From a bacterium (GTDB taxonomy: Bacteria > Latescibacterota > UBA2968), in contig JAPUJS010000206.1 in assembly GCA_027296045.1 (NCBI GenBank), forward strand, positions 1 through 9,434: a DNA stretch of 9,434 nt. The letters are read 5' to 3'. The notes beneath the pieces were generated by a model. The model saw only the letters and a list, made by a program, of their open reading frames with translations, was not told the origin of the DNA and did no database searches. A program made the position numbers and the translations under genes. How positions within the stretch are numbered: the stretch's first letter is position 1; each line of letters starts with the position of its first letter. Positions 1-7,200 of the stretch are shown here, piece after piece.

Positions 1-14
1 ATGGGACGTGAGCG

Positions 15-46
15 GCCCGGCGGGATTCTCCCGCCGGGCTTTTTTT
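15..46 (+). terminator. Rho-independent terminator of an upstream gene
   Basis: A perfect 10 bp GC-rich stem (15-24 with 30-39, arm GCCCGGCGGG) encloses a 5 nt loop and is followed directly by seven T residues (40-46). This is a textbook intrinsic terminator on the + strand. The gene it ends lies outside the window, so the signalling genes to the right begin a separate transcription unit. Confidence 0.93.
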
Positions 47-154
47 GGCAAACCGCGAAATGGGGTCGTGTTTTCGCTGTGTGATTTGGGTGTAGCATCG
101 GTGTTAAATATATAATTACTTGTTGTACAGTGAGTTACGTCGGAAACCGAAAAT

Positions 155-171
155 TTGGTATGCCACTTGCA
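155..171 (+). promoter_or_regulatory. Putative sigma-54 (-24/-12) promoter
   Basis: The sequence TTGGTAT-GCCAC-TTGCA has GG at 157-158 and GC at 169-170 with exactly 10 nt between them, the spacing required by RpoN holoenzyme (consensus TGGCAC-N5-TTGC). The -12 element is perfect and the -24 element deviates at one base (T for C at 159) plus the last position. The predicted start near 182 would give a leader of about 50 nt before the ATG at 233. No enhancer-binding activator gene is visible in the window. A chance match is possible. Confidence 0.45.
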
Positions 172-175
172 GTAG

Positions 176-232
176 AGGCAACTGGGGGTTGCGGCTTATC
201 TGGTGAAACCCGTTAAACAAGAGGAATTGCGT
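176..232 (+). pseudogene. In-frame C-terminal remnant of a receiver domain
   Basis: Read in the frame of the gene that follows, this stretch encodes RQLGVAAYLVKPVKQEEL and then the usual short linker. That is the final beta-strand and helix of a response-regulator receiver domain, with the conserved Lys-Pro at the KP of LVKPVK. In hybrid histidine kinases this segment ends a first receiver domain and joins a second one. Here the frame is closed by TAG at 173-175 and the rest of the first receiver is absent, so homology breaks off near base 176. GTG at 203 could allow translation of its last 10 codons, but it has poor ribosome-binding spacing. I read it as the scar of a truncated hybrid kinase. 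Confidence 0.6.
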
Positions 233-691
233 ATGGCTATTCAAATGGTAATAGAACCCGACCTGGAGGCAAAGCGCCAATTGGTGACCCGCCACTCGGT
301 GCGTGAGGCTCAAAAGACCTATCACATTCTCTTGGCCGAAGATAATCGGGTAAGCCAGAGACTGACGGTGGCCCTTCTACAAAAGAAAGGGCATGCGGTG
401 ACGGTGGCTGAAAATGGCAAGCAAGTCCTTCAAATTTTGGCAATAGAGCGATTTGATCTGATCTTGATGGACGGCCAGATGCCCGAAATGGATGGGCTGG
501 AAACCACCTGTCGCATTCGGGAGCAGGAAAAAGAAACCGGGGCTCATATCCCGATCATCGCGATGACGGCACACGCGCTCAATAGCGACCGGGAGCGGTT
601 TCTGGAAGCGGGTATGGACGGTTATCTCTCCAAACCCATTCGCCCCGAGGAACTTTTCGCAACCATTGAGGCTGTTGGGCGGACCCGGTAG
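233..691 (+). CDS. Stand-alone receiver (CheY-like) protein derived from a hybrid kinase C-terminus
   Basis: The product is a 152-residue cytoplasmic protein made of a short linker followed by one complete receiver domain (about residues 30-150). It should accept phosphate from a histidine kinase or HPt protein. The acidic pair is E36-D37 (ILLAEDN), the phospho-acceptor is D80 (LMDGQMPEMDG), and the switch Thr and Lys are T112 (AMTAHA) and K134 (LSKPI), so all key residues are present. The linker (LVTRHSVREAQ) and LLAEDN start are typical of the last receiver of large hybrid sensor kinases rather than of classic CheY. The start chosen is ATG 233, which has AAGAGGA 7 nt upstream; GTG 203 in the same frame is the alternative. 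The stop codon TAG (689-691) lies at the junction with an inverted-repeat element, so the present C-terminus may be truncated. No output domain is present. Confidence 0.85.
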   Translation: MAIQMVIEPDLEAKRQLVTRHSVREAQKTYHILLAEDNRVSQRLTVALLQKKGHAVTVAENGKQVLQILAIERFDLILMDGQMPEMDGLETTCRIREQEKETGAHIPIIAMTAHALNSDRERFLEAGMDGYLSKPIRPEELFATIEAVGRTR

Positions 692-822
692 TGGCCCTCT
701 CCAACATGTGATTACACGTAAGTAATTGATATTTCCAGACTTATGCACTTTCGGCGAATTCGTACAAATCCTTGTTTTATATTGACTTAATCGGTTACCA
801 TATGTACCAGAGGGCCACTACC
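687..822. mobile_element. MITE-like element with 14 bp perfect terminal inverted repeats
   Basis: Bases 687-700 (GGTAGTGGCCCTCT) are repeated exactly in inverse orientation at 809-822. Past the perfect 14 bp the two ends continue to match imperfectly, with about 23 of the first 29 positions identical. The 108 nt interior is AT-rich and has no open reading frame worth calling. If the TA within each end (689-690 and 819-820) is a target duplication, the element proper is 691-818 (128 bp), inserted into GGTACC, as expected for IS630/Tc1-mariner-type non-autonomous elements. No transposase is present and no second copy is seen in the window. The alternative is a long-range hairpin-forming intergenic structure. 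Confidence 0.6.
782..810 (+). promoter_or_regulatory. Possible sigma-70-type promoter inside the inverted-repeat element
   Basis: TTGACT at 782-787 and TACCAG at 805-810 are separated by 17 nt. The -35 is a 5/6 match and the -10 is weak. The hexamers lie inside the right end of the inverted-repeat element and point out toward the kinase gene at 900, leaving a leader of about 80 nt. The same TTGACT-N17-TACCA arrangement occurs before the TonB receptor gene. Confidence 0.35.
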
Positions 823-899
823 TTAAAGGTTTTGGTTTTGAGGATATTCCTCTCCCCATTTATCTGGACGACTGTATCGGCTGTTTTTAGGAGAGACCC

Positions 900-2453
900 A
901 TGCCGACAGCACGCATTCTGGTTGTAGAAGACGAAGATCTGGTTCGGCAATTTGTGGAAGCCGTTCTGGTGAGGAAAGGCTATGATATTCAAACAGCAGA
1001 GACTGCAGAAGCGGGCCTGGAGCAGTTTGGGCAGCATTCATTTCATGTGGTTATCAGCGATGTGAATCTGCCCGATATGGACGGCATCGAAATGGTGAAG
1101 CAGATGCGGGCTTCTGATCCTACGATTGTGCCGGTGGTGATGACGGCTCGTCGGGATCAGGAGACGGCGGTGCGGGCGATGGAGTGTGGGGCGCAGGACT
1201 TTTTGATGAAGCCGTTTAATTTGCATCAGCTCATGAACCGCCTGAATCACGCGCTACAGGAACAACAGCGGATTGTGGATACGCGTGTGCTTATCGGCGA
1301 CTTGATCCAGACCCGGTCCACGCTTCAACAACAGGTCCAGGAACGGGAAGACCGTTTGACAAAGACGGAATTATACCTCCACCATATGATTGATGCGGCC
1401 CCTTTTGGTGTGGTATCGACCGACCGGGAGGGGCGGATTTTGACGTTTAACGATAAGGCCGAACGCATGTATGGTTACCAGCGGGGGGAAGTGATAGGAC
1501 ATCCGATCGGTTTTTTATTTAGCAAAAGCCCCCCGTCGGACAGTGAAAAGGCGTATCATCGCCGAAAGGATGGGGAGGGAATTCCTGTTCTGGTCCATGT
1601 CCAGGACATTGTTGACGATCAGGGATTGGAGATTGCGCATTTGTATATGCTGGAAGATCGAAGCGAGCGGGAGCAACTCGAACGCCAGTTGCTCTCTGCC
1701 GATCGGCTGTCGCTTTTGGGACAGATGGCCCCTCGCATTGGACATGAATTTAAGACGCCCCTCCAACTTATTTCGGGGCACGCAGAACTGGCACTGATGT
1801 CGCTGAACCAGAATGAAATTGACCATGCCAGGAGTTCGCTGGAGCAGATCCAGCCATCTATCCAACAGGTTTTGCACATGATTCGGGAAATGATCAATCT
1901 GGGCAAACCGGAAGAAAGTCGGGAAGAAGCGGTGGATTTGAAAGAAGAGTTGAAACGATTGCTGAATATGCTTCGGCCTTTGGGGGCGATCAAGTATTGC
2001 GAAGTCAAAGAGATTTTCGAGGACAATCTTCCCCTGGTGTATGGCGATCCAACGCAACTGGAGCAGGTGTTTCGAAATTTGATTGTCAACGCAGCCCATG
2101 CAATGGAATCGTGTAGTGAACGGATTTTGACGCTGCAATTAGAGCGAACCGAAAACGGGGGGGTGCGGGCAGTGGTTCGGGATACGGGCGAGGGCATTCC
2201 CGAGTCGCATTTGGAACAAATTTTCGAACCCTTTTATACGACCAAAGAAGATGGCCATGGGACGGGTCTGGGATTGCCGATTGTGAAGTCGGTGCTGGAA
2301 CGGCATGGCGCAACCATAGAGGTGGAAAGCCGGGTAAACCAAGGGACAGCGTTTGTACTCATTTTTCCGGAACACAAGCCCGTCGGAGACGACCTGGTTC
2401 AGGCATCTGTCACGGAGGCCAGCGAAAACGGGGCCCCCAATTTTGTACCGTAA
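900..2453 (+). CDS. Receiver-PAS-histidine kinase (reverse-architecture hybrid sensor kinase)
   Basis: This 517-residue soluble kinase has an N-terminal receiver domain (about 4-120), a helical linker (about 120-158), a PAS domain (about 160-255), a HisKA dimerisation domain (about 265-335) and a HATPase_c domain (about 380-490). Receiver landmarks are E10-D11, phospho-acceptor D54, T82 and K104. The autophosphorylated histidine is H282 in GHEFKTPLQLISGH. The ATPase has the N box (RNLIVNAAHA, N393/N397), G1 box (DTGEGIP, D428), F box (FEPFYTTK) and G2 box (GHGTGLGLPIV), all intact. No membrane segment is seen, so it should sense a cytoplasmic cue through PAS and be tuned by phosphorylation of its own receiver. 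The start is well supported by AGGAGA just upstream of ATG 900. The tail after about residue 490 is low-complexity and of unknown use. Its likely partner is the receiver gene 44 nt downstream. Confidence 0.93.
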   Translation: MPTARILVVEDEDLVRQFVEAVLVRKGYDIQTAETAEAGLEQFGQHSFHVVISDVNLPDMDGIEMVKQMRASDPTIVPVVMTARRDQETAVRAMECGAQDFLMKPFNLHQLMNRLNHALQEQQRIVDTRVLIGDLIQTRSTLQQQVQEREDRLTKTELYLHHMIDAAPFGVVSTDREGRILTFNDKAERMYGYQRGEVIGHPIGFLFSKSPPSDSEKAYHRRKDGEGIPVLVHVQDIVDDQGLEIAHLYMLEDRSEREQLERQLLSADRLSLLGQMAPRIGHEFKTPLQLISGHAELALMSLNQNEIDHARSSLEQIQPSIQQVLHMIREMINLGKPEESREEAVDLKEELKRLLNMLRPLGAIKYCEVKEIFEDNLPLVYGDPTQLEQVFRNLIVNAAHAMESCSERILTLQLERTENGGVRAVVRDTGEGIPESHLEQIFEPFYTTKEDGHGTGLGLPIVKSVLERHGATIEVESRVNQGTAFVLIFPEHKPVGDDLVQASVTEASENGAPNFVP

Positions 2454-2497
2454 TCTGGATGACCATCGATTCGGATGTTGAAGGAAGGAGAACGTTT

Positions 2498-2914
2498 ATG
2501 AATATCCTGCTTGTAGACGACGATGAAGCCTTGATGCAGTTTATGACTCAGGCCGTGAAAGCCAGAGGGCATGAATTGATCTATACGGCTTTGTCGGCGG
2601 AAGATGCGCTGGCCCAGGTTGTTCTGCGGGATTATCACCTCATTACACTGGATATCCAAATGCCGGGTGCAAGCGGCCTGGATATTTTACCCTTATTGCG
2701 CAACATGTGCCCCCACGCCGTGATTGCGATTATTTCGGGGCATATCCCGGAAGACACCATTGAGAGCATGGCCGAGTGTGCCGACGTGGTGATGGACAAA
2801 CCCATTCTGTTGGAGAAATTTTTCGACCTGCTGGATACCGCCACGCAGATTGCGGCCCATCTCGACCGGGTTCGAGAGATGGGGCGGGCGCTTGTTTCGG
2901 TGAGAGAATCATAG
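2498..2914 (+). CDS. Single-domain response regulator (CheY-like)
   Basis: The 138-residue product is a single receiver domain plus a short helical tail, with no DNA-binding or enzymatic output. Conserved residues are the acidic cluster D7-D9 (LLVDDDE), phospho-acceptor D52 (LDIQMPGASG), S80 in the switch position (IISGH) and K101 (MDKPI). The start chosen is ATG 2498, preceded by AAGGAG at 7 nt spacing; the in-frame ATG at 2459 lacks a ribosome-binding site and would add 13 residues that are not part of the fold. It lies 44 nt after the receiver-PAS-kinase gene, so it is most simply the cognate regulator, acting by protein contact or as a phosphate shuttle to an HPt or a distant output protein. 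Ser in place of the usual Thr at the switch position is common and should be functional. Confidence 0.88.
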   Translation: MNILLVDDDEALMQFMTQAVKARGHELIYTALSAEDALAQVVLRDYHLITLDIQMPGASGLDILPLLRNMCPHAVIAIISGHIPEDTIESMAECADVVMDKPILLEKFFDLLDTATQIAAHLDRVREMGRALVSVRES

Positions 2915-2994
2915 TGTCATAAGACCATAGTCGGATCGTTCTGGATGGTTTCTGGCAGGTGTGGCGTACGGCTTATTATCAGGATGGATCATTT

Positions 2995-4116
2995 ATGCTG
3001 GGTAGTTTCGATATTCAGAGTAGCGCGGGGGCATTGGTCCAGTCGGGATCAGTGTTTGAAAAAAAAGACCTGGTTATAGAAGACGGTACGGTGGACACCG
3101 GTTTGGGAACCCTGGTCGCTCAGCGGGATGGATATCCGGGTGCGACGGTCCAAGGGGATGGCTCGCTGGTGGTGAAGGGTTCTTTGCGAGGCAACGAACG
3201 GTGGCCCTGCCGCATTGAGGTCTCTGGAGATGTGGTTGTTGTGGGTGAGGTGGTCCATTCGGAAATTAAGGCCCGGCGGATCTATGTGGGAACCTCGGCA
3301 GAGCAGGTTCGCTTCTATGCCCGGGAGGGCATTGAGGTTGGTCAGCACTTAACGGCGTCTCAAATCGGCCTGGGAGACTACGAACTGGAACGGCGTACGA
3401 TGGGCAAGATGAGAGAGCGTATTGCCAAGGCCATCGTGGAGAAGGATTTTTTGGAACGCCAGCTTCGGATGGAAGAGAAGCGTGTGGACAAGCTGTTTAA
3501 GACCACGCGGATTCAGATGACGAGTATTGGCGAGATTGTGCAGATGAAAAGCAAGAAAGTTGTGATCAATCTGAACCCTTTGTACAAGATATTGAAGGGC
3601 AAGTCTGAAGCCGATGTGGACAAAGCGTTGCTGGTGTTTTTTGCCAAGGCGGTTTTGGGGGTGATCACAAGAGTCAATAAACCATTTTTGACTGGCAATA
3701 AGTACAGGCACCGGATTTTGAAGAGTGCGATTCGGGACGTACACAACCTGTTTTTTTTGGCACGAAAATACGATAAGGTGGGTCTCCGGATTTCCGAGCT
3801 TGATGAGGAAGTGGGACGCCTGGGGGAGGCGTTGGAAAGCCGATCTTGTGTGCTTTATGTTGGGGGAGAGATTCGGCCTCAGATGGACGCTCGGTTTACG
3901 GTTGCCAAGGTCGAACAGCTGGAAGAGAACGAGGTGCTGATTTCGGGAGATTCGGCCAGATTGATGGTCCGAAACCAGGGAGCAGTGAAACTGGGTGTGA
4001 CAAAAATGGATATCGAGGGCACGACAAAAGTGCAGAACATACAGATGGATGAACTGCATCACTGTGAGATTCGAGTGGAAGAAGGGCAGGTCGTTTGGCA
4101 GCCAATTGAGGCATAG
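2995..4116 (+). CDS. Probable DUF342/FapA-like beta-helix and coiled-coil protein
   Basis: This 373-residue protein has no signal peptide or membrane segment. Residues about 25-130 are Gly/Val-rich with repeating short strands (GSLVVKGSLRG, IEVSGDVVVVGEV, IKARRIYVGT, FYAREGIEVGQ), which fits a right-handed beta-helix of the FapA/bactofilin type. Residues about 130-285 are long charged helices, probably coiled coil. Residues about 286-373 return to short strands (YVGGEIRPQM, FTVAKVEQL, ARLMVRNQGAVKLG). This helix-flanked layout is that of DUF342 (FapA-like) proteins, but I recognise it by architecture and not by a diagnostic motif. ATG 2995 was chosen because GGA lies 6 nt upstream; GTG 2959 in the same frame is possible. 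It lies 80 nt behind a receiver gene and before a terminator, so it is probably the last gene of the signalling operon and perhaps an effector or scaffold. Confidence 0.6.
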   Translation: MLGSFDIQSSAGALVQSGSVFEKKDLVIEDGTVDTGLGTLVAQRDGYPGATVQGDGSLVVKGSLRGNERWPCRIEVSGDVVVVGEVVHSEIKARRIYVGTSAEQVRFYAREGIEVGQHLTASQIGLGDYELERRTMGKMRERIAKAIVEKDFLERQLRMEEKRVDKLFKTTRIQMTSIGEIVQMKSKKVVINLNPLYKILKGKSEADVDKALLVFFAKAVLGVITRVNKPFLTGNKYRHRILKSAIRDVHNLFFLARKYDKVGLRISELDEEVGRLGEALESRSCVLYVGGEIRPQMDARFTVAKVEQLEENEVLISGDSARLMVRNQGAVKLGVTKMDIEGTTKVQNIQMDELHHCEIRVEEGQVVWQPIEA

Positions 4117-4185
4117 GCGTTGTTGCCATAGGGATGAACAGAGAAGGCGTCTTGTCATCCATTGAGTAGACATAATCGATGGAAT

Positions 4186-4218
4186 ATCTCGGCTTTTGGA
4201 AGGGCCGGGATTTTTTTT
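4186..4218 (+). terminator. Rho-independent terminator ending the signalling operon
   Basis: A 9 bp stem (4186-4194 with 4203-4211, ATCTCGGCT against GGCCGGGAT, two G-T wobbles) with an 8 nt loop is followed by a run of eight T residues (4211-4218). It lies about 70 nt after the DUF342-like gene and separates it from the TonB receptor unit. Confidence 0.85.
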
Positions 4219-4235
4219 AGTAGTGGACAAGAGTG

Positions 4236-4276
4236 TTGACTTCTTTTTTTAATATCCCTACCATTTGTGATAAAAT
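4236..4276 (+). promoter_or_regulatory. Promoter of the TonB receptor-enolase superfamily operon
   Basis: Two overlapping solutions exist. TTGACT (4236-4241) lies 17 nt from TACCAT (4259-4264). An extended -10, TGATAAAAT, with TG at 4268-4269 and TAAAAT at 4271-4276, is the better -10 and would start transcription near 4283. Either gives a short leader with the GGAGG at 4302-4306. No operator palindrome is evident. Confidence 0.5.
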
Positions 4277-4311
4277 AATCGGGGGAAGCATTCTCTTGAA
4301 TGGAGGTTTTC

Positions 4312-7173
4312 ATGAAATACGGATTTATCGGTGTGCTTTGGGTCTTGTGTGTTTGTGTCGGAGCCCTCGAGGCCCAGGAAAAAGGTGTGTTGATGGGAAA
4401 GGTTGTGGACGATGAGGGAGAGGTGTTGCCGGGTGCAAATGTTGTGGTGCGCGGGGGGGCACTTTCCCGGCCGACAGGTGCTATTGTTAATTCCCAGGGG
4501 ACTTATCGCATCGAATTGTCGGCAGGCACGTATACTGTGCGGGTTTCGTTTGTGGGGTATACTGAGGGCGAGAAAACCGACGTGGTGATCGGGGCAGGTG
4601 CAAGTGTGACGCTGGACTTTAGGCTTGCTGCCGAAGCCCTGGTGGGGCAACAGATTGTGGTATCGGCCTCGCGCAGGCAGGAGAAGGTGATCGATGCGCC
4701 TGCTTCTGTGGCCGTTGTGGATGCTGCTGAAATTCGGGACCGGCCGGCCCTCTCTATTGGCGAGTATGTGAAAGCGATGCCGGGCGTGGACCACTCGAAG
4801 ACGGGATTGGCACAGAACAACACCGTTATTCGGGGGTTCAACAATATTTTTTCGGGGGCGATGTTGACGCTGGTGGACAACCGGATCGCCCGGGTGCCTT
4901 CTATACGGCTCAATGCCAACAACTTTATTTCGACCACAGGAGAAGATATTGAGCGCATCGAATTGGTACTGGGGCCGGGGTCTGCGCTTTATGGGCCCAA
5001 CAGCGCCAATGGGGTGATGCATATTATCACCCGGTCGCCTTTTGGTTCGGAAGGTAACACCATTTCTGTTTTTGGCGGGGAGCGCAGTTTGAGAAAGGTG
5101 TCTTTGCGGCATGCAAGCAGCTTTAACAACAAGATCGGGATTAAAGTTTCCGGGGAGTATTATGCCGGAGATGATTGGGAGTTTGTGGATCCTGTGGAAG
5201 TCCAGGCTCGAGGATCCAATCCGCGAGACTACAATCTGGAGCGGCAGGCGGGTGAGGTGCGGCTGGATTTTCGGCCCACCGATGAACTGACATTGATTGC
5301 AACGGGGGGATATACCAAAACAAATAGCATCGAATTGACCGGCCAGGGGGCCGGACAGGCCGAAAACTGGACCTATAATTTTGCGCAAGGCCGGCTGCTC
5401 TATAAGGGCTGGTTTGCCCAGGTTTTTTACAACAAGAGTGATGCAGGAGATACCCGACTGCTTCGGACTAACAATCCGATTGTGGACAAGTCGTCGGTGA
5501 CGGTATTTCAGGTCCAACACAGTGCAGGTCTGGGGGAACGTCAGCAGTTTACCTATGGAGTGGATGCGTTGTGGACCCGGCCGAAGACCGAGGGTACCAT
5601 CAATGGGCGAAATGAGAATGACGATGATATTAATGAATACGGCCTGTACCTCCAGAGCGAGACACGCCTGAGCGATCAAGTGAAGGTGGTACTGGCCGGT
5701 CGTGTGGACGAGCACAACCATATCGAAGATCCGGTGTTTTCGCCCCGTGCGGCCCTGGTTTTCAAGCCTGCCCCCGAACACACGCTGCGGTTCACCTACA
5801 ATCGGGCTTTTGGGACGCCTTCGAGCCTGAATCTGTTTTTGGATTTGAAGGCAGCTGACGATGTATTTGGGTTGGGACAAAGTTTCAGCCCGTCGCTGGG
5901 TTTTAGTCCGGCCGTTGATGTGCGCACCCAGGGGTCTACAGAGGGGTTCACGTTTCGGAGGGACGGAAATGGGTTGCCGATGTTTCGGTCGTCATTTGCG
6001 CCGGTTGCCGGGTTGTCCAAAGATCAGTATTTTCCTCTGCACGACCCCCAGTTCACCAATGTGATGTGGGGGATTGGCCGTGCTGCGGTGCTGGCAGAAC
6101 TGATACCCCAGTTAACGCAGGTTGCGACGGGTGCGATTACGCAGCAGATGATTGCCGCCGGATTGCCGCCCGATCAGGCCCAGGCGCAGGCTGCTCAGCA
6201 AGCGGCCGGGCTGGCGGCTGCTTTTCCGAGCATTGTGCCCACTGTTTTGCCGGGGTTGCAAAATGCCGTGGCAACTTTAAATCTGCAGACCTCGGGGTTT
6301 GACCCGGTGTCCAGTTTGACCAATGCGGTTACGGATTTGAAAAAAATTGAACCGACCATCACCGAGACATTTGAGGTGGGGTATAAGGGCGTGGTGCAGA
6401 ACAAATTGATTCTGGCCGCCGATTTCTACCGGACCAAGATCCGAGATTTTGTGGGACCGCTGCGTATTGAAACGCCCAACGTATTTCTGGATCCGACTTC
6501 ATTGAGCACGGCCCTGGCAACCGCGTTTACCCAATCTTTGCAGGATCCGGCCAATGCCCAAATAGCGGCGGTCGTGGCTGCACTGGATGCGCCGGCCCTG
6601 GGCGGGAATGGAAACGGGTCGGTCGTGGATGAATTGACCACCACGTTTACCACCAATGCCGCGAGAATTCCGTATGGCACGATCACGGCGGAGCAGGCAA
6701 GCGATCCTGTGGCGGTGATGTTGACCTATCGGAATTTCGGCCGGGTGACCATTTATGGTACCGACCTGGCATTTGCGTATTATCCGGACGATGCGTGGAC
6801 GATTAGCGGAAATTTTTCGTATGTAAGCGAAGACCTGTTCCCCAATCTGGACAATATCGGGGATATTGCGCTGAATGCGCCCACCCAGAAGTTTAGTCTT
6901 AGCTTGCAATATAAAATGCCCAATACCGGGCTCACGCTGGGAGGGAACGTGCGGTATCGGGGCGAATTTCCGATGAGCTCTGGGGTCTATGTGGGGCCGG
7001 TCGATTCGTATACGGTGGTGGATCTGAACGCGACCTATGCGGTGCCTCTGGACCAGGCCCGGTTGACGTTCAGCGTGGATGCCAGCAATATTCTGGATCA
7101 GAAATACCGGTCTTTTGTGGGGGCACCCAAAATTGGGCGGCTGGTATCGGTAGGGCTGACGATCCGTTTCTAG
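4312..7173 (+). CDS. TonB-dependent outer-membrane receptor with carboxypeptidase-regulatory-like N-terminal domain
   Basis: This 953-residue protein transports a ligand across the outer membrane using TonB-ExbBD energy. Residues 1-22 form a signal peptide ending in ALEAQ. Residues about 25-105 form a carboxypeptidase-regulatory-like beta-sandwich (MGKVVDDEGEVLPGANVVV, FVGYTEGEKTDV). A TonB-box-like stretch follows (QQIVVSAS, about 113-120). The plug domain spans about 125-240 (GEYVKAMPGVD, VIRGFNN, IERIELVLGPGSALYGPNSANGV). The remainder is a 22-strand type barrel ending in VSVGLTIRF, with the terminal Phe required for assembly. ATG 4312 is chosen because GGAGG lies 5 nt upstream and the signal peptide begins there; ATG 4300 precedes the Shine-Dalgarno. 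Two long Ala/Gln-rich insertions interrupt the barrel (about residues 584-662 and 722-803). There is no SusD partner, so this is not a standard Sus pair. The downstream enzyme suggests a carbohydrate or sugar-acid ligand, which is inference only. Confidence 0.93.
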   Translation: MKYGFIGVLWVLCVCVGALEAQEKGVLMGKVVDDEGEVLPGANVVVRGGALSRPTGAIVNSQGTYRIELSAGTYTVRVSFVGYTEGEKTDVVIGAGASVTLDFRLAAEALVGQQIVVSASRRQEKVIDAPASVAVVDAAEIRDRPALSIGEYVKAMPGVDHSKTGLAQNNTVIRGFNNIFSGAMLTLVDNRIARVPSIRLNANNFISTTGEDIERIELVLGPGSALYGPNSANGVMHIITRSPFGSEGNTISVFGGERSLRKVSLRHASSFNNKIGIKVSGEYYAGDDWEFVDPVEVQARGSNPRDYNLERQAGEVRLDFRPTDELTLIATGGYTKTNSIELTGQGAGQAENWTYNFAQGRLLYKGWFAQVFYNKSDAGDTRLLRTNNPIVDKSSVTVFQVQHSAGLGERQQFTYGVDALWTRPKTEGTINGRNENDDDINEYGLYLQSETRLSDQVKVVLAGRVDEHNHIEDPVFSPRAALVFKPAPEHTLRFTYNRAFGTPSSLNLFLDLKAADDVFGLGQSFSPSLGFSPAVDVRTQGSTEGFTFRRDGNGLPMFRSSFAPVAGLSKDQYFPLHDPQFTNVMWGIGRAAVLAELIPQLTQVATGAITQQMIAAGLPPDQAQAQAAQQAAGLAAAFPSIVPTVLPGLQNAVATLNLQTSGFDPVSSLTNAVTDLKKIEPTITETFEVGYKGVVQNKLILAADFYRTKIRDFVGPLRIETPNVFLDPTSLSTALATAFTQSLQDPANAQIAAVVAALDAPALGGNGNGSVVDELTTTFTTNAARIPYGTITAEQASDPVAVMLTYRNFGRVTIYGTDLAFAYYPDDAWTISGNFSYVSEDLFPNLDNIGDIALNAPTQKFSLSLQYKMPNTGLTLGGNVRYRGEFPMSSGVYVGPVDSYTVVDLNATYAVPLDQARLTFSVDASNILDQKYRSFVGAPKIGRLVSVGLTIRF

Positions 7174-7200
7174 ATCCTTTCGGTTGCTTCAGGAGTTGGC

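Noticed and set aside
1515..2138. A 207-codon minus-strand open frame inside the kinase gene
   Set aside because: It lies wholly antisense to the PAS and HisKA coding sequence, whose motifs are intact.
3755..3765. TTGGCACGAAA within the DUF342-like gene as a sigma-54 -24 element
   Set aside because: No TTGC or GC occurs at the required spacing downstream, and it lies within coding sequence.
3349..4230. A 293-codon minus-strand open frame opposite the DUF342-like gene
   Set aside because: It overlaps a well-supported + strand gene, shows no family resemblance and has antisense-like composition.
4258..5880. A 540-codon open frame on the minus strand opposite the TonB receptor
   Set aside because: It is a codon-bias shadow of the receptor gene, with composition rich in His, Pro and Arg and no recognisable domain.
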